Below are positions 9,878 through 18,108 of a stretch of DNA of 64,000 bases, one piece after another. The notes beneath the pieces were generated by a model. It did not search any database and was not told the DNA's origin. It saw nothing but the letters and a program-made list of their open reading frames with translations. Numbering within the stretch: position 1 is the first letter of the stretch; every line of letters begins with the position of its first letter. The position numbers and the translations under genes are program-made. Source of the DNA: Paracoccaceae bacterium (GTDB lineage: Bacteria; Pseudomonadota; Alphaproteobacteria; Rhodobacterales; Rhodobacteraceae). The stretch lies in NCBI GenBank assembly GCA_027489375.1, contig JAIXZW010000012.1, forward strand, positions 310,001-374,000, read 5' to 3'.

Positions 9878-10489
9878 ATGAAACGCGGCTATCACCACGG
9901 CAATCTGCGTCAGGCGCTTGTCGATGCCGCGCTGACCCTTATCGCCGAGCAGGGGCCGACAGGGTTCACCCTGTCCGAAGCCGCGAAACAGGCCGATGTG
10001 ACCCCCGCCGCCGTCTACCGCCATTTCGCGGGGCGCGACGATCTGATCGCGGAAGTGGCGCGGCAGGGGTATGACATCTTCGGCGCGCTGATGGATTTCG
10101 CCTATGGCAACGGCAAGCCCACGGCGCTTGCGGCCTTTGAATCCATCGCCCGCGCCTATCTGGCCTTTGCGCGCAAATATCCCGGCCATTACATGGCGAT
10201 GTTCGAAAGCGGCCTGTCGCTGAACGCGCATCCCGACCTTGCCCTCTCGGCGCAAAAGGCGCGTGCGGTGTTCGAACGGGCGGCAGCGGCGCTGTCAGAG
10301 CAGATGCCCGCCGAACGCAGACCGCCCGCCACGATGTTCTCGGCGCATATCCTCGCCCTCAGCCACGGGGTGGTGGAGCTTTACATGCGCGGCCAAGGCA
10401 CGAAGTCGCCCTTCGTGCCGGAAGACCTGCTGGAAGCCGGAATCGGCATCTATCTGCGCGGATTGGGGCTTCTTCCGCCTGACGCTTGA
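9878..10489 (+). CDS. TetR-family transcriptional regulator
   Basis: 203-aa regulator. Residues 1-55 are a TetR DNA-binding domain (RGYHHGNLRQALVDAA, then TLSEAAKQADVTPAAVYRHF). The remainder resembles the WHG-type ligand domain, with the segment YLAFARKYPGHYMAMF. It starts one base after the ppk2 stop and is followed by a palindromic intergenic repeat. Its ligand and targets cannot be inferred. Confidence 0.92.
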   Translation: MKRGYHHGNLRQALVDAALTLIAEQGPTGFTLSEAAKQADVTPAAVYRHFAGRDDLIAEVARQGYDIFGALMDFAYGNGKPTALAAFESIARAYLAFARKYPGHYMAMFESGLSLNAHPDLALSAQKARAVFERAAAALSEQMPAERRPPATMFSAHILALSHGVVELYMRGQGTKSPFVPEDLLEAGIGIYLRGLGLLPPDA

Positions 10490-10490
10490 G

Positions 10491-10514
10491 GCAAATTCCT
10501 TCGAAGTAATTTGC
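10491..10514. repeat. Dispersed intergenic palindrome, copy 1
   Basis: A 24-base near-perfect palindrome with half-site GCAAATTCCTTC, two bases after the tetR stop and before the converging ABC ATPase gene. It differs at one base (G to T in the right arm) from the copy at 44498-44521. Both copies run into GCGCCCC and both sit between converging genes, so a bidirectional terminator role is possible, although no T tract follows. Confidence 0.7.
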
Positions 10515-10522
10515 GCCCCGCG

Positions 10523-11617
10523 TCAGCGGAACAGCACCAGCGCGCCGGGCGACCAGCCGATGCGCGCCTTGGTCCCGATGTCGAGCACGGGGCGGCCGAA
10601 CACGTTGCGCATGGAGATGCGGACGGGGTGATCGGTGCCGTCGATGCGCACATCGTAATAGGTCATGTCGCCGAAATAGACGACCTCTTCGATGGTCGCC
10701 ATGCTTTCGCGGTCGGTCGCGGGCGAGCCTTCGTAAAGGATGGTCATGGTTTCGGGGCGGAAGCCGACGGTCGGCCCTTCGGCGGTGGCGCCGCCCATGA
10801 CCTGACTGCGTTCGATGTGGATGCGACCGAAGCCCTGCGCGTCGATCTCGACCGCCGTGTCGGTTTCCTCCAGCACCTTGGCCTTGAGGAAATTCATCGT
10901 GCCGATGAAATCCGCGACCTTGCGGCTGTTCGGGCGGCGGTAGAGCGTTTCGGGTTCCGCGAGCTGTGCGATCTCGCCCTCGAACATCACGGCGATGCGG
11001 TCGGACATGACGAGCGCTTCTTCCTGATCGTGGGTGACGAGGATGAAGGTGATGCCGACCTGACGTTGCAGCCTGATCAGCTCCACCTGCATCTGTTCGC
11101 GCATCTTCTTGTCGAGCGCCGAGAGCGGCTCGTCGAGCAGCAGCACCTTGGGCTTGAGGATCAGCGCACGCGCCAGGGCGACCCGCTGGCGCTGACCACC
11201 CGAAAGCGCATGCGCCGCACGGCCGCCGTACCCCTTGAGGCCGACCATTTCCAGCGCCTCGGCCACCGCCTTTTCCTTTTCCGCCGACGAGCGCGGGTCC
11301 TTGCGCAGGCCGAAGCCCACGTTCTGCGCCACGCTCAGATGCGGGAAGATGGCGTAGGACTGGAACACCATGTTGGTCGGGCGCTTGTTGGCCGGAACCG
11401 CCGCCATATCGCGCCCGTCGATCAGCACGGCCCCCGAGGAGATATCCTCGAACCCCGCGATGGTGCGCAACAGCGTGGTCTTGCCGCAGCCCGAAGGGCC
11501 AAGCAGCGAGAAGAATTCGCCGGGGCGGATCGTTCCCGTGATGCCGCGCAGGGCGTGGTAATCACCATAATATTTATGGACGTCCCGGAACTCGATCATC
11601 GTGTCTTTCGCGCTCAC
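10523..11617 (-). CDS. ABC transporter ATP-binding protein (PotA/spermidine-putrescine type)
   Basis: Energises import through the two permeases encoded just upstream. It is 364 aa: an ABC domain at 1-240 with Walker A GPSGCGKTT, signature LSGGQRQRV and Walker B VLLLDEPLSALD, then a TOBE domain from about 280. The length and TOBE domain fit the polyamine/opine/phosphonate class. Its ATG overlaps the permease stop by four bases (ATGA), so translation is coupled. No substrate-binding protein gene is present within the window near it, so the substrate is uncertain. Confidence 0.92.
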   Translation of the reverse strand: MSAKDTMIEFRDVHKYYGDYHALRGITGTIRPGEFFSLLGPSGCGKTTLLRTIAGFEDISSGAVLIDGRDMAAVPANKRPTNMVFQSYAIFPHLSVAQNVGFGLRKDPRSSAEKEKAVAEALEMVGLKGYGGRAAHALSGGQRQRVALARALILKPKVLLLDEPLSALDKKMREQMQVELIRLQRQVGITFILVTHDQEEALVMSDRIAVMFEGEIAQLAEPETLYRRPNSRKVADFIGTMNFLKAKVLEETDTAVEIDAQGFGRIHIERSQVMGGATAEGPTVGFRPETMTILYEGSPATDRESMATIEEVVYFGDMTYYDVRIDGTDHPVRISMRNVFGRPVLDIGTKARIGWSPGALVLFR

Positions 11618-12420
11618 AGGAAGCCTCCGGTATCGGTGCCGCCGGACTTTGCGATGCCACGGCGGCGGAAATATTCGGCAATCGCCAGAAGGGTGATGGA
11701 CAGGCAGACGAGGATCGTCCCCAGCGCCATGATGGCGGGAACGCGTGCGGGGAAACGGAACTGCCCGTAGATATAGGTGGAAAGCACAGGCTCGTTCCCG
11801 CCGAGGAAGTAGGCCATGATGAATTCGTCAAGGCTGATGGTGAAGCAGATCAGCAGCGAGGAGATGATCCCCGGCATCACAAGCGGCAGGATGATGAGCC
11901 AGAAGGTGGAAAGCGGGGTTTCGCCCAGATCCTGCGCGGCCTCTTCCAGCGAGCGGTCGAGCGACTGGAAGGCGCTGGTCAGGATCGCCACGGCAAAGGG
12001 CGTGCAGAGCAGCACATGGCCGAGGATGATGGTGAAGATCGACAAGGGCATGCCGATTGCGAGCAGCACCGCCAGCATCGCCATCGCCACGATCATTTCC
12101 GGCAGGACAAGCGGAAGCATGATCAGGCCGAGCGCGCCGCCCATCCCCGCGAACTTGAACCGCGTGGAGGCGCGGGCGGCGAAAAGGCCCAGAAGCGTGG
12201 CGCAGCAGGCCACGGTGGTCGAGATGATCAGCGAGTTCTTCGCCGCGGTCCAGAGGTTCTGGTCCTCCCACATCACCGAAAACCAGCCCGTGGTGAAGCC
12301 CGAAAGCGGAAAGGCGATGACCTTCGAGTCGTTGAAGGCGAAGAGCGGCAGAAGCGCGATGGGCGCGTAAAGGAACAGCAGATAGGCGATGGCATAGGTC
12401 TTGAAGGCGGGAAATCTCAT
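11614..12420 (-). CDS. ABC transporter permease (PotC-like)
   Basis: Inner membrane permease of 268 aa with about six hydrophobic helices. The cytoplasmic EAA loop is visible as LEEAAQDLGETPLSTFWLI around residues 164-182. The start MRFPAFKTYAIAYLL at 12420 overlaps the upstream permease stop in an ATGA, and its own stop overlaps the ATPase start in the same way. A longer frame open to 13311 is the antisense-free read-through of the upstream permease region and is not the gene. It pairs with the PotB-like protein. Confidence 0.92.
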   Translation of the reverse strand: MRFPAFKTYAIAYLLFLYAPIALLPLFAFNDSKVIAFPLSGFTTGWFSVMWEDQNLWTAAKNSLIISTTVACCATLLGLFAARASTRFKFAGMGGALGLIMLPLVLPEMIVAMAMLAVLLAIGMPLSIFTIILGHVLLCTPFAVAILTSAFQSLDRSLEEAAQDLGETPLSTFWLIILPLVMPGIISSLLICFTISLDEFIMAYFLGGNEPVLSTYIYGQFRFPARVPAIMALGTILVCLSITLLAIAEYFRRRGIAKSGGTDTGGFL

Positions 12421-13289
12421 TTCGACCCCTTCAGGAAGCGCTTGTTCAAAAGCAGGAAGACAAGGCTGACCACCGCGACGATCAGCATCGCGGTCACGGC
12501 GATGGCCGAGCCCATATGCCGGTCGTTCTGCTTGAGCATCGTCACCTCGATCATATTGGCGATCATGGGCAATTTGCCGCCGCCGATCAGGTCGGGTGTC
12601 ACATAGTCGCCCACGGTCGGGATGAAGACGATGAGGACGGCGGCGATCACACCGGGCATGGACAGGGGCAGCGTGACGCGCAGGAAGGTCATGAAGCTGC
12701 TTTCGCCCAGATCGCGCCCCGCTTCGAGCAGCGAGCGGTCGATCTTTTCGAGACTGACGAAGATCGGCAATATGGCGAAGGGCGCATAGGCATGGGCCAG
12801 CGTGATGATCATCGCCTGAACGTTGTAGTTGATCGCCTGCAAGGGTTCGTCGATCAGACCAAGGCTCAGGAGGCCCGAGTTGACCACCCCGTTGTAGCCG
12901 AGGATCACCTTCCACAGGAACACGCGGATCAGGTAGCTGGTCCAGAACGGGATGGTGATCAGGAAGAGCCAGAGCGATTTCTTCGACGGCTGGACGTGGA
13001 AGCTTACGAAATAGGCCACCGGATAGGCCAGCATCACCGTGACCAGCGTGACCGAGAACGAAACGGTCAGCGAACGGCTCATCAGTTTCTGGTAGATCGG
13101 CTTGGTCCAGACGGTAAGGAAGTTGTCGAAGCTGAACCCGCCGGTTTCGCGCATGGTGAGCGAGTAGAACACCACGGCGACAAGCGGGGCCGCAAGGAGC
13201 AGGACCGCATAAAGGAATGTGGGGCTTATCAGGAACCAGCCGCTCGCCGTTTCCGAACGCCCGCCCGCCGGGCCTTGGTTCTGCGCCAT
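12417..13289 (-). CDS. ABC transporter permease (PotB-like)
   Basis: First gene of the three-gene transporter operon, 290 aa with about six transmembrane helices and the EAA loop LLEAGRDLGESSFMTFLRV near residues 185-203. Two adjacent ATG codons occur at 13292 and 13289; the second sits better behind the AGGGG ribosome site and is chosen. The substrate class suggested by the family is polyamines, opines or related cations. The operon promoter should lie in the 135 bases upstream, where I see no clear hexamers. Confidence 0.9.
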   Translation of the reverse strand: MAQNQGPAGGRSETASGWFLISPTFLYAVLLLAAPLVAVVFYSLTMRETGGFSFDNFLTVWTKPIYQKLMSRSLTVSFSVTLVTVMLAYPVAYFVSFHVQPSKKSLWLFLITIPFWTSYLIRVFLWKVILGYNGVVNSGLLSLGLIDEPLQAINYNVQAMIITLAHAYAPFAILPIFVSLEKIDRSLLEAGRDLGESSFMTFLRVTLPLSMPGVIAAVLIVFIPTVGDYVTPDLIGGGKLPMIANMIEVTMLKQNDRHMGSAIAVTAMLIVAVVSLVFLLLNKRFLKGSK

Positions 13290-13424
13290 CATCACCCCTG
13301 TCGACAGCCACGCGGGCGTTTCGCCACGTTTGATCAAATTATGCCGATCGCCGACGAAAGCGCAAGCCACCTCGCAGCGCGCAGGTCAAATGCCCTGCAC
13401 ATGCCCGCTTTTCAAGCAGATAGA

Positions 13425-13682
13425 TCAGCCTGCGATGCGTTCAACGGCAATCGAGCGTTTGCGGAGTTCGTCGTGCAGCGTCGGAACGACGCGCACCGCA
13501 CCGACGGCGACCCGCAAGGCATCGGTCAGGCGTGCCTCGTTCGGGGCGCCCGAGACACGCCAGACCATGCGGCGCGAGACGCCGTCGTCATAGACGATTT
13601 CGGTCGCGCCCGAAGGCTGCTTGCGTAAACCAATGAAATCGGCCCCGCCGTGCGGGGCGTGGAAGAACGCCTGTTGTCCCAT
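13425..13682 (-). CDS. Conserved-type hypothetical protein, 85 aa
   Basis: Small soluble protein without signal peptide or membrane segment. It begins MGQQAFFHAPHGG and has a beta-rich first half (IVYDDGVSRRMVWRV) and an alpha-helical, basic second half. Codon use matches the neighbours. It sits 135 bases upstream of the ABC operon on the same strand and may share its transcript. I do not recognise the family. Confidence 0.6.
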   Translation of the reverse strand: MGQQAFFHAPHGGADFIGLRKQPSGATEIVYDDGVSRRMVWRVSGAPNEARLTDALRVAVGAVRVVPTLHDELRKRSIAVERIAG

Positions 13683-13781
13683 GTTAGGGTCTTTCTGCTC
13701 TTGTTATCCGGGCAGGGTCCGCGTCTTGCGCCCTCCGGTCAACCCACGGATGCGTGAGCAAGGGGCATTGTTCCGGATCGG

Positions 13782-15173
13782 TCACACCGTCGGGTCATAG
13801 GGCGGACGGGCCAGCAACCCTGCCAACACGGCGATGCCATGTTCGAACGCCTCGGGCGTCACGTTGCCGGCAAAGGCGAGGCGCACGGCGTTGGGTGCGC
13901 GGCCGTGGCTGAGGGCGTATTCGTCGGCGGACCGGACGAGGACGCCTGCCGCCTCGGCCTCGCGCACGAAGGTGGAGCCGCGCCAGCCTTGCGGCAGCCG
14001 CAGGAAGGCGAAGCGGAGTCCGTCCTGCCATGTCAGGTCGTAGCGGCCCAGATGGCGGACGACGCAGGCGACCTTGTCGGCCAGTTCTTCGGCCACGCGG
14101 GCGCGGATCGCCGCGGCGGCCCCGCTTTCGAACAGGTGCAGGCAGATGTCCGAAACGGGCTTGGGCAGGGCAAAGAAGGTGTGTTGCGCGGTGATGCGGC
14201 CTGTCTCTCCCATGCCGGTCGGGCAGACGATATAGCCGAAGCGCAGGGCTGCGCTGATCGTCTTGGACAGGCTGCCGACGTGCCAGACCCGTTCGGGCGC
14301 AAGGGCGCGCAGGCCGGGCCAGTCGGATTCGGACAGGCTGTAGCAATCGTCCTCGATCACTTGCAGATCGAACTGCCGGGCCACGGCGATGATCCTTGCG
14401 CGGCGCTCGGGCGACATGCGCACGCCGGTCGGGTTTTGCGCTTCGGGTGTGACGCAAAGCACCTGCGCGCCGTGGCGGCGGCAGGCGGCTTCCAGCGCTT
14501 CGGGGATCAGCCCTTCGGCATCGGTTTCGACCCCCACGACATCGGCGCGGGCAAGACGGGCGGCATAGCGGAAGCCGGGGTAGGACAGTTCCTCGGTCAG
14601 CACCACGGGGCGGTCGCCGCGCAGGCAGCAGAGAAGGATCAGGCTGATGGCGTTCTGGCCACCTGCGGTGAGGGCTATGTCATCGGCGGTGACGGGACCA
14701 AGGATACGATCCCCGAGCCAATCGCAGACCGCCTCGCGCAGGGGCCGTTCGGCGCGCTGGGTGGGGTAGTCGACCCAATCGGCAGGCTGGGCGGCGAGGG
14801 CCCGCATTGCGGCGGCGATGGCGGCACCCTGCCCCACCTCGGGCAGGCGCGGGGCGCGGAGGTCCAGCTTTCCGCCCGGTTCGCGTTCGATCATCAGCGG
14901 TTGCGTCGGGCCAAGGCGCGGGCTGCGGGCGGCGACGAAGGTGCCGCGCCCCACGGTTGCGGCAAGCAAACCCTCTTGCGTGGCAAGGGTATAGGCGCGG
15001 CTGACCGTCCCCGCCGTGACGCCAAGCGCCCAAGCCAGATCGCGCACCGTGGGAAGTTGCGCCCCTTCGGGCAGGGTTCCGGTGCGGATCGCCTCGCGCA
15101 AGGCACGGCTGAGGGCGAGGTATTTCGGACCGGGGAATTGTGCCAGATCGGGCTTCCATATTGTGTCTGTCAC
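13782..15173 (-). CDS. MocR/GntR-type regulator with aminotransferase domain
   Basis: 463-aa transcription factor. The N-terminal winged helix is GntR-like (ALREAIRTGTLPEGAQLP, then GVTAGTVSRAYTLA). From about residue 100 to the end is a class I aminotransferase-like domain that binds PLP, with the lysine probably in HVGSLSKTISAAL. MocR proteins commonly control PLP, amino-acid or amine metabolism. The frame is open to 15212, but the GTG at 15173 has AGAGGA five bases upstream and starts VTDTIWKPD, the better start. It is divergent from a DUF1127 gene, with repeated motifs between them. Confidence 0.92.
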   Translation of the reverse strand: MTDTIWKPDLAQFPGPKYLALSRALREAIRTGTLPEGAQLPTVRDLAWALGVTAGTVSRAYTLATQEGLLAATVGRGTFVAARSPRLGPTQPLMIEREPGGKLDLRAPRLPEVGQGAAIAAAMRALAAQPADWVDYPTQRAERPLREAVCDWLGDRILGPVTADDIALTAGGQNAISLILLCCLRGDRPVVLTEELSYPGFRYAARLARADVVGVETDAEGLIPEALEAACRRHGAQVLCVTPEAQNPTGVRMSPERRARIIAVARQFDLQVIEDDCYSLSESDWPGLRALAPERVWHVGSLSKTISAALRFGYIVCPTGMGETGRITAQHTFFALPKPVSDICLHLFESGAAAAIRARVAEELADKVACVVRHLGRYDLTWQDGLRFAFLRLPQGWRGSTFVREAEAAGVLVRSADEYALSHGRAPNAVRLAFAGNVTPEAFEHGIAVLAGLLARPPYDPTV

Positions 15174-15188
15174 AATGTTCCTCTGGCT

Positions 15189-15242
15189 TTGATGCAACGG
15201 GCATTGTATCAATAATCAACTTGAATGCAAGAATTGTATCAA
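15189..15242. promoter_or_regulatory. Operator-like repeats and promoter between the MocR gene and the DUF1127 gene
   Basis: ATTGTATCAA occurs twice, at 15203-15212 and 15233-15242, exactly 30 bases apart, about three helical turns. A near-inverted copy, TTGATGCAA, lies at 15189-15197. On the minus strand TTGCAT (15230-15225) and TACAAT (15208-15203) with a 16-base spacer form a good promoter for the MocR gene, with the -10 inside the first repeat. Paired direct repeats are typical MocR operators, so autoregulation is a reasonable inference. Confidence 0.6.
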
Positions 15243-15257
15243 CACAAAGGAAAGATC

Positions 15258-15470
15258 ATGTCCTCGCGGCCCTATGCCCTGTCCCAACCCGCGAGCCTGC
15301 CGCCCGTGTCGCGCATGCTCGTGTCGGTCGCGCTGGCGCTGGCCGCATGGGACGACCGCCGCAGGACGCGGGCCTCGCTGTCGAAGCTGGATGCACATCT
15401 GTTGCAGGACATCGGCCTTGGCGCGGATCGCGCGGCCAGTGAATGCGCCAAACCCTTCTGGCGCGACTGA
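15258..15470 (+). CDS. DUF1127 small protein
   Basis: 70-aa basic protein. The C-terminal half carries the DUF1127 signature (RTRASLSKLDAHLLQDIGL). Proteins of this family in alphaproteobacteria are small, arginine-rich, often stress- or phosphate-responsive, and some bind RNA. The ATG at 15258 has AAAGGAAAG upstream and is preferred over an in-frame ATG at 15225 that lies inside the operator repeats. It is divergent from the MocR gene and followed by a strong terminator, so it is a monocistronic unit, perhaps under MocR control. Confidence 0.85.
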   Translation: MSSRPYALSQPASLPPVSRMLVSVALALAAWDDRRRTRASLSKLDAHLLQDIGLGADRAASECAKPFWRD

Positions 15471-15507
15471 ATCGGGAGCCATCCCCCGATACGACCCCTG
15501 ACTGGAC

Positions 15508-15539
15508 GGGCCGCGAAACACTTCGCGGCCCATTTTTTT
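15508..15539 (+). terminator. Rho-independent terminator of the DUF1127 gene
   Basis: Ten-base-pair stem GGGCCGCGAA (15508-15517) and TTCGCGGCCC (15522-15531) with an ACAC loop, then seven T residues at 15533-15539. Confidence 0.92.
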
Positions 15540-15542
15540 CGG

Positions 15543-16373
15543 TCAGACCCGCAGCGGGTCGGCCTTGGCCAGACGGTCGAAGGCCATCAGGCTTTCGACG
15601 AGCGCGGGCATCTGCGCGAGCGGGATCATGTTCGGCCCGTCGCTGGGCGCGGTGTCGGGGGCTTGGTGGGTTTCGATGAAGACGCCCGCAATGCCGATGG
15701 CCACGGCGCAGCGGGCCATGACGGGGGCGAATTCGCGCTGGCCGCCCGAGGAATTGCCCTGCCCGCCCGGTTGCTGCACCGAATGGGTGGCATCCATGAT
15801 CACGGGATACCCCGTCCGTGCCATCGTCGGTAGCGAACGCATGTCGGCGACGAGCGCGTTGTAGCCGAAACTCGCGCCGCGCTCGGTCAGCAGGATCTTG
15901 TCATTGCCGGTCGAGGCGACCTTTTCCGCGACGTTCGCCATGTCCCAAGGGGCAAGGAACTGCCCTTTCTTGATGTTGACCACGGCACCGGTTTCGCCCG
16001 CCGCGATCAGGATATCGGTCTGGCGGCACAGGAAAGCGGGGATCTGGATCACATCGACCACGCCCGCCGCGATTTTCACCTGTTCGGCGTCATGCACATC
16101 GGTCAGCACGGGCATACCCATGCCGCGCACGGCTTCGAGGACCTTCAGCCCCGCGTCCATCCCCATCCCGCGCTTGCCCTTTAGGCTGGTGCGGTTGGCC
16201 TTGTCGTAGCTTGCCTTGAAGATGTATTGCGCGCCCGCCTTGGCGCAGGCCTCGGCCATCTTGCCCGCGATCATCTGCGCATGGTCGAGGCTTTCGAGCT
16301 GGCAGGGACCCGCAATCACCAGAAGCGGGCTGTCGTTCGAGACGGACAGCCCGCCGATCTTAACAGTTTTCAT
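15543..16373 (-). CDS. kdsA: 3-deoxy-8-phosphooctulonate synthase (Kdo-8-phosphate synthase)
   Basis: Condenses phosphoenolpyruvate and arabinose 5-phosphate to Kdo-8-phosphate, for the lipopolysaccharide core and capsule linker. The 276-aa protein shows the conserved IAGPCQLES near residue 20, FKASYDKANR, and TERGASFGYN. It lies 10 bases downstream of kpsE, last in a kpsT-kpsE-kdsA unit. Group 2 capsules are anchored through a Kdo linker, so the location suggests this copy serves capsule assembly, though it may be the only kdsA of the genome. Confidence 0.96.
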   Translation of the reverse strand: MKTVKIGGLSVSNDSPLLVIAGPCQLESLDHAQMIAGKMAEACAKAGAQYIFKASYDKANRTSLKGKRGMGMDAGLKVLEAVRGMGMPVLTDVHDAEQVKIAAGVVDVIQIPAFLCRQTDILIAAGETGAVVNIKKGQFLAPWDMANVAEKVASTGNDKILLTERGASFGYNALVADMRSLPTMARTGYPVIMDATHSVQQPGGQGNSSGGQREFAPVMARCAVAIGIAGVFIETHQAPDTAPSDGPNMIPLAQMPALVESLMAFDRLAKADPLRV

Positions 16374-16383
16374 ATCCTAATCC

Positions 16384-18108
16384 TCAGGCCGAGACCTGTT
16401 CGCGCAGGATCGCGGCGGTCATCGAGATGAGGAGGTATATACCCGCAAAGATGATCAGTGCCACCAGCGTATTCTCGAATGCCCGCGGATAGGTCGCAAC
16501 GTCGGGAGCGACGGGAGAGACGGAAATGGAGATGTAGCGGGCCTGACGGTTTGCTTCGATCCGTGCGAGTTCCATCGCTTCGAGCGCCTTGGAAAGCATG
16601 ACCTGACGCGTTTCGGCGTCGGCCTCGGCGATGGTCATCTCGCTTTTCATCCGGGCGAGCGACTGGCCTTCGCTGTCGTTCTCGACGAGCTTCGCCCGCA
16701 GCAGCGCGATTTCGCTTTCCAGCGTGGCGATGCGGCGTTTCAGCGGGTCGAGCCGCGCCTGATTGGGGGTCTTGTTCGATTCGATCTGTGCGAGGGAGAG
16801 GCGGTCCTGTGTCAGCTGCCCCTCGAGCGTGCCGATCTGGCTGGTGATCAGCGACACCTCGACGTCGGAGGACAGGACCTTGAAGCGTTCCTGAAGCTCG
16901 ACCGCTCTTTGCCGCGCCTCGACCAAGGCTATTTCGGCGTCCTGATAATTCTCGCGGGCGCCTTTCATCCCCTCTTCACGCAGGCGTTGCGTCAGCTTGT
17001 CGACCTGCTCCTCGGCGTAACCGATCAGCGCGTTCGACATCTGCACCGACAGTCCGGCATCGGGCGAGACCACTTCCATCCTGATGATCCCTTCGGTCGG
17101 GTCATAGGAGATGCGGATCATCTTCTGGTAGAGCGAATAGGTCGCCTCGTCCGAGGCATCGGGTTCGAGCCGCTGCAACGGGTCGATGTTTTCCGCGCTG
17201 AAGACCTTGCGCAGCCCCATGTCGCGGTCGAGCCGGAGCATCGCGTCGCGCGATTGCAGATAGCCCTGGATCGCGATGGAATCCTGCATGTTCATCATCG
17301 GGTTGGATTGCAGCCCGCCCATCGACGTGCCTGTCGCGGTGGGAGGCATGGCGGTCTGGATGATGAATTCGGTCTTGCTGGCGTAAAGCGGGGTGGCGAT
17401 CGCGTAGTAATAGATCGCGGCAAGCAGCCCCGGCAGGCCGACGAAGAACAGCAGCCGCAGCATCAGCAGGAAGGACCGCCGCCGCCTGCGCCGCGCCAGA
17501 TCCTCCTGCATCTTGCGGATTTCGGCGGCGTGGTTCGTCTCGGCCCGCTGGTCGGGCGCGGGGAGTTTCATCGGCTTGACCGTTTCGGGCAGGCGTTGCT
17601 GCGCGGGAACGAGTGCCGTGCCGCGGGGAGCGGCGTGGTCGTCATCCTCTTCGGCCATCACTTCGATCATCGCGCCGCGCTGGAACGGGTCGATCCCCGC
17701 CGCACGAAGCAGTCGCACGGCGTCGAAATCCGATGTCGCGGGAAGGCCGTATTTCTGCGCCATCCGCCGTGCCATGCGAAGCTGGCGTCCGGTCAACCCC
17801 TCGCGGCGGATCGCTTCGATATCGGCTCCGGCGGCGACGTCCTCGGGCGTGCCGCCGTCTGCGGCGCGCGCGGTGGGAAAGGGTTCGGGGCCGAAACCGT
17901 CTTCGGGCGCTTCGAACAGGTGTTCGGCCCTTGCGGCTGCCTTGGGTGCCGCCGCACGGGGTTGCGGGGTGGCGGATGTCTGGGCGATGGCCGCCGGAAC
18001 GGGGCGCACCGCTGCGGCCTGCGTGGCGACACGCGGGGCCGGCGTGACCACCGGCTCGGCCACGGGATCGGGACGGCGCGTGTTGAACCGCTTAACCTTG
18101 AGTTTCAT
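16384..18108 (-). CDS. kpsE: Capsule polysaccharide export inner membrane protein (KpsE-like)
   Basis: Polysaccharide co-polymerase that links the inner membrane ABC exporter to the periplasmic and outer membrane parts of the capsule machine. It is 574 aa, with membrane helices near 213-236 and 547-568 and a long coiled-coil periplasmic region (about 380-520). KpsE of Escherichia coli is about 380 aa, so the first 210 residues are an added cytoplasmic extension. That extension is Ala/Pro-rich, then holds a helical module at 96-151 (DIEAIRREGLTGRQL, AGIDPFQRGAMIEVM) and a basic patch before the first helix. It overlaps kpsT by 17 bases. Confidence 0.88.
   Translation of the reverse strand: MKLKVKRFNTRRPDPVAEPVVTPAPRVATQAAAVRPVPAAIAQTSATPQPRAAAPKAAARAEHLFEAPEDGFGPEPFPTARAADGGTPEDVAAGADIEAIRREGLTGRQLRMARRMAQKYGLPATSDFDAVRLLRAAGIDPFQRGAMIEVMAEEDDDHAAPRGTALVPAQQRLPETVKPMKLPAPDQRAETNHAAEIRKMQEDLARRRRRRSFLLMLRLLFFVGLPGLLAAIYYYAIATPLYASKTEFIIQTAMPPTATGTSMGGLQSNPMMNMQDSIAIQGYLQSRDAMLRLDRDMGLRKVFSAENIDPLQRLEPDASDEATYSLYQKMIRISYDPTEGIIRMEVVSPDAGLSVQMSNALIGYAEEQVDKLTQRLREEGMKGARENYQDAEIALVEARQRAVELQERFKVLSSDVEVSLITSQIGTLEGQLTQDRLSLAQIESNKTPNQARLDPLKRRIATLESEIALLRAKLVENDSEGQSLARMKSEMTIAEADAETRQVMLSKALEAMELARIEANRQARYISISVSPVAPDVATYPRAFENTLVALIIFAGIYLLISMTAAILREQVSA

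Noticed and set aside
11614..13311. One 565-aa permease gene
   Set aside because: The first 300 residues are an off-frame reading of the PotB-like gene. Two separate permeases with ATGA coupling explain the region.
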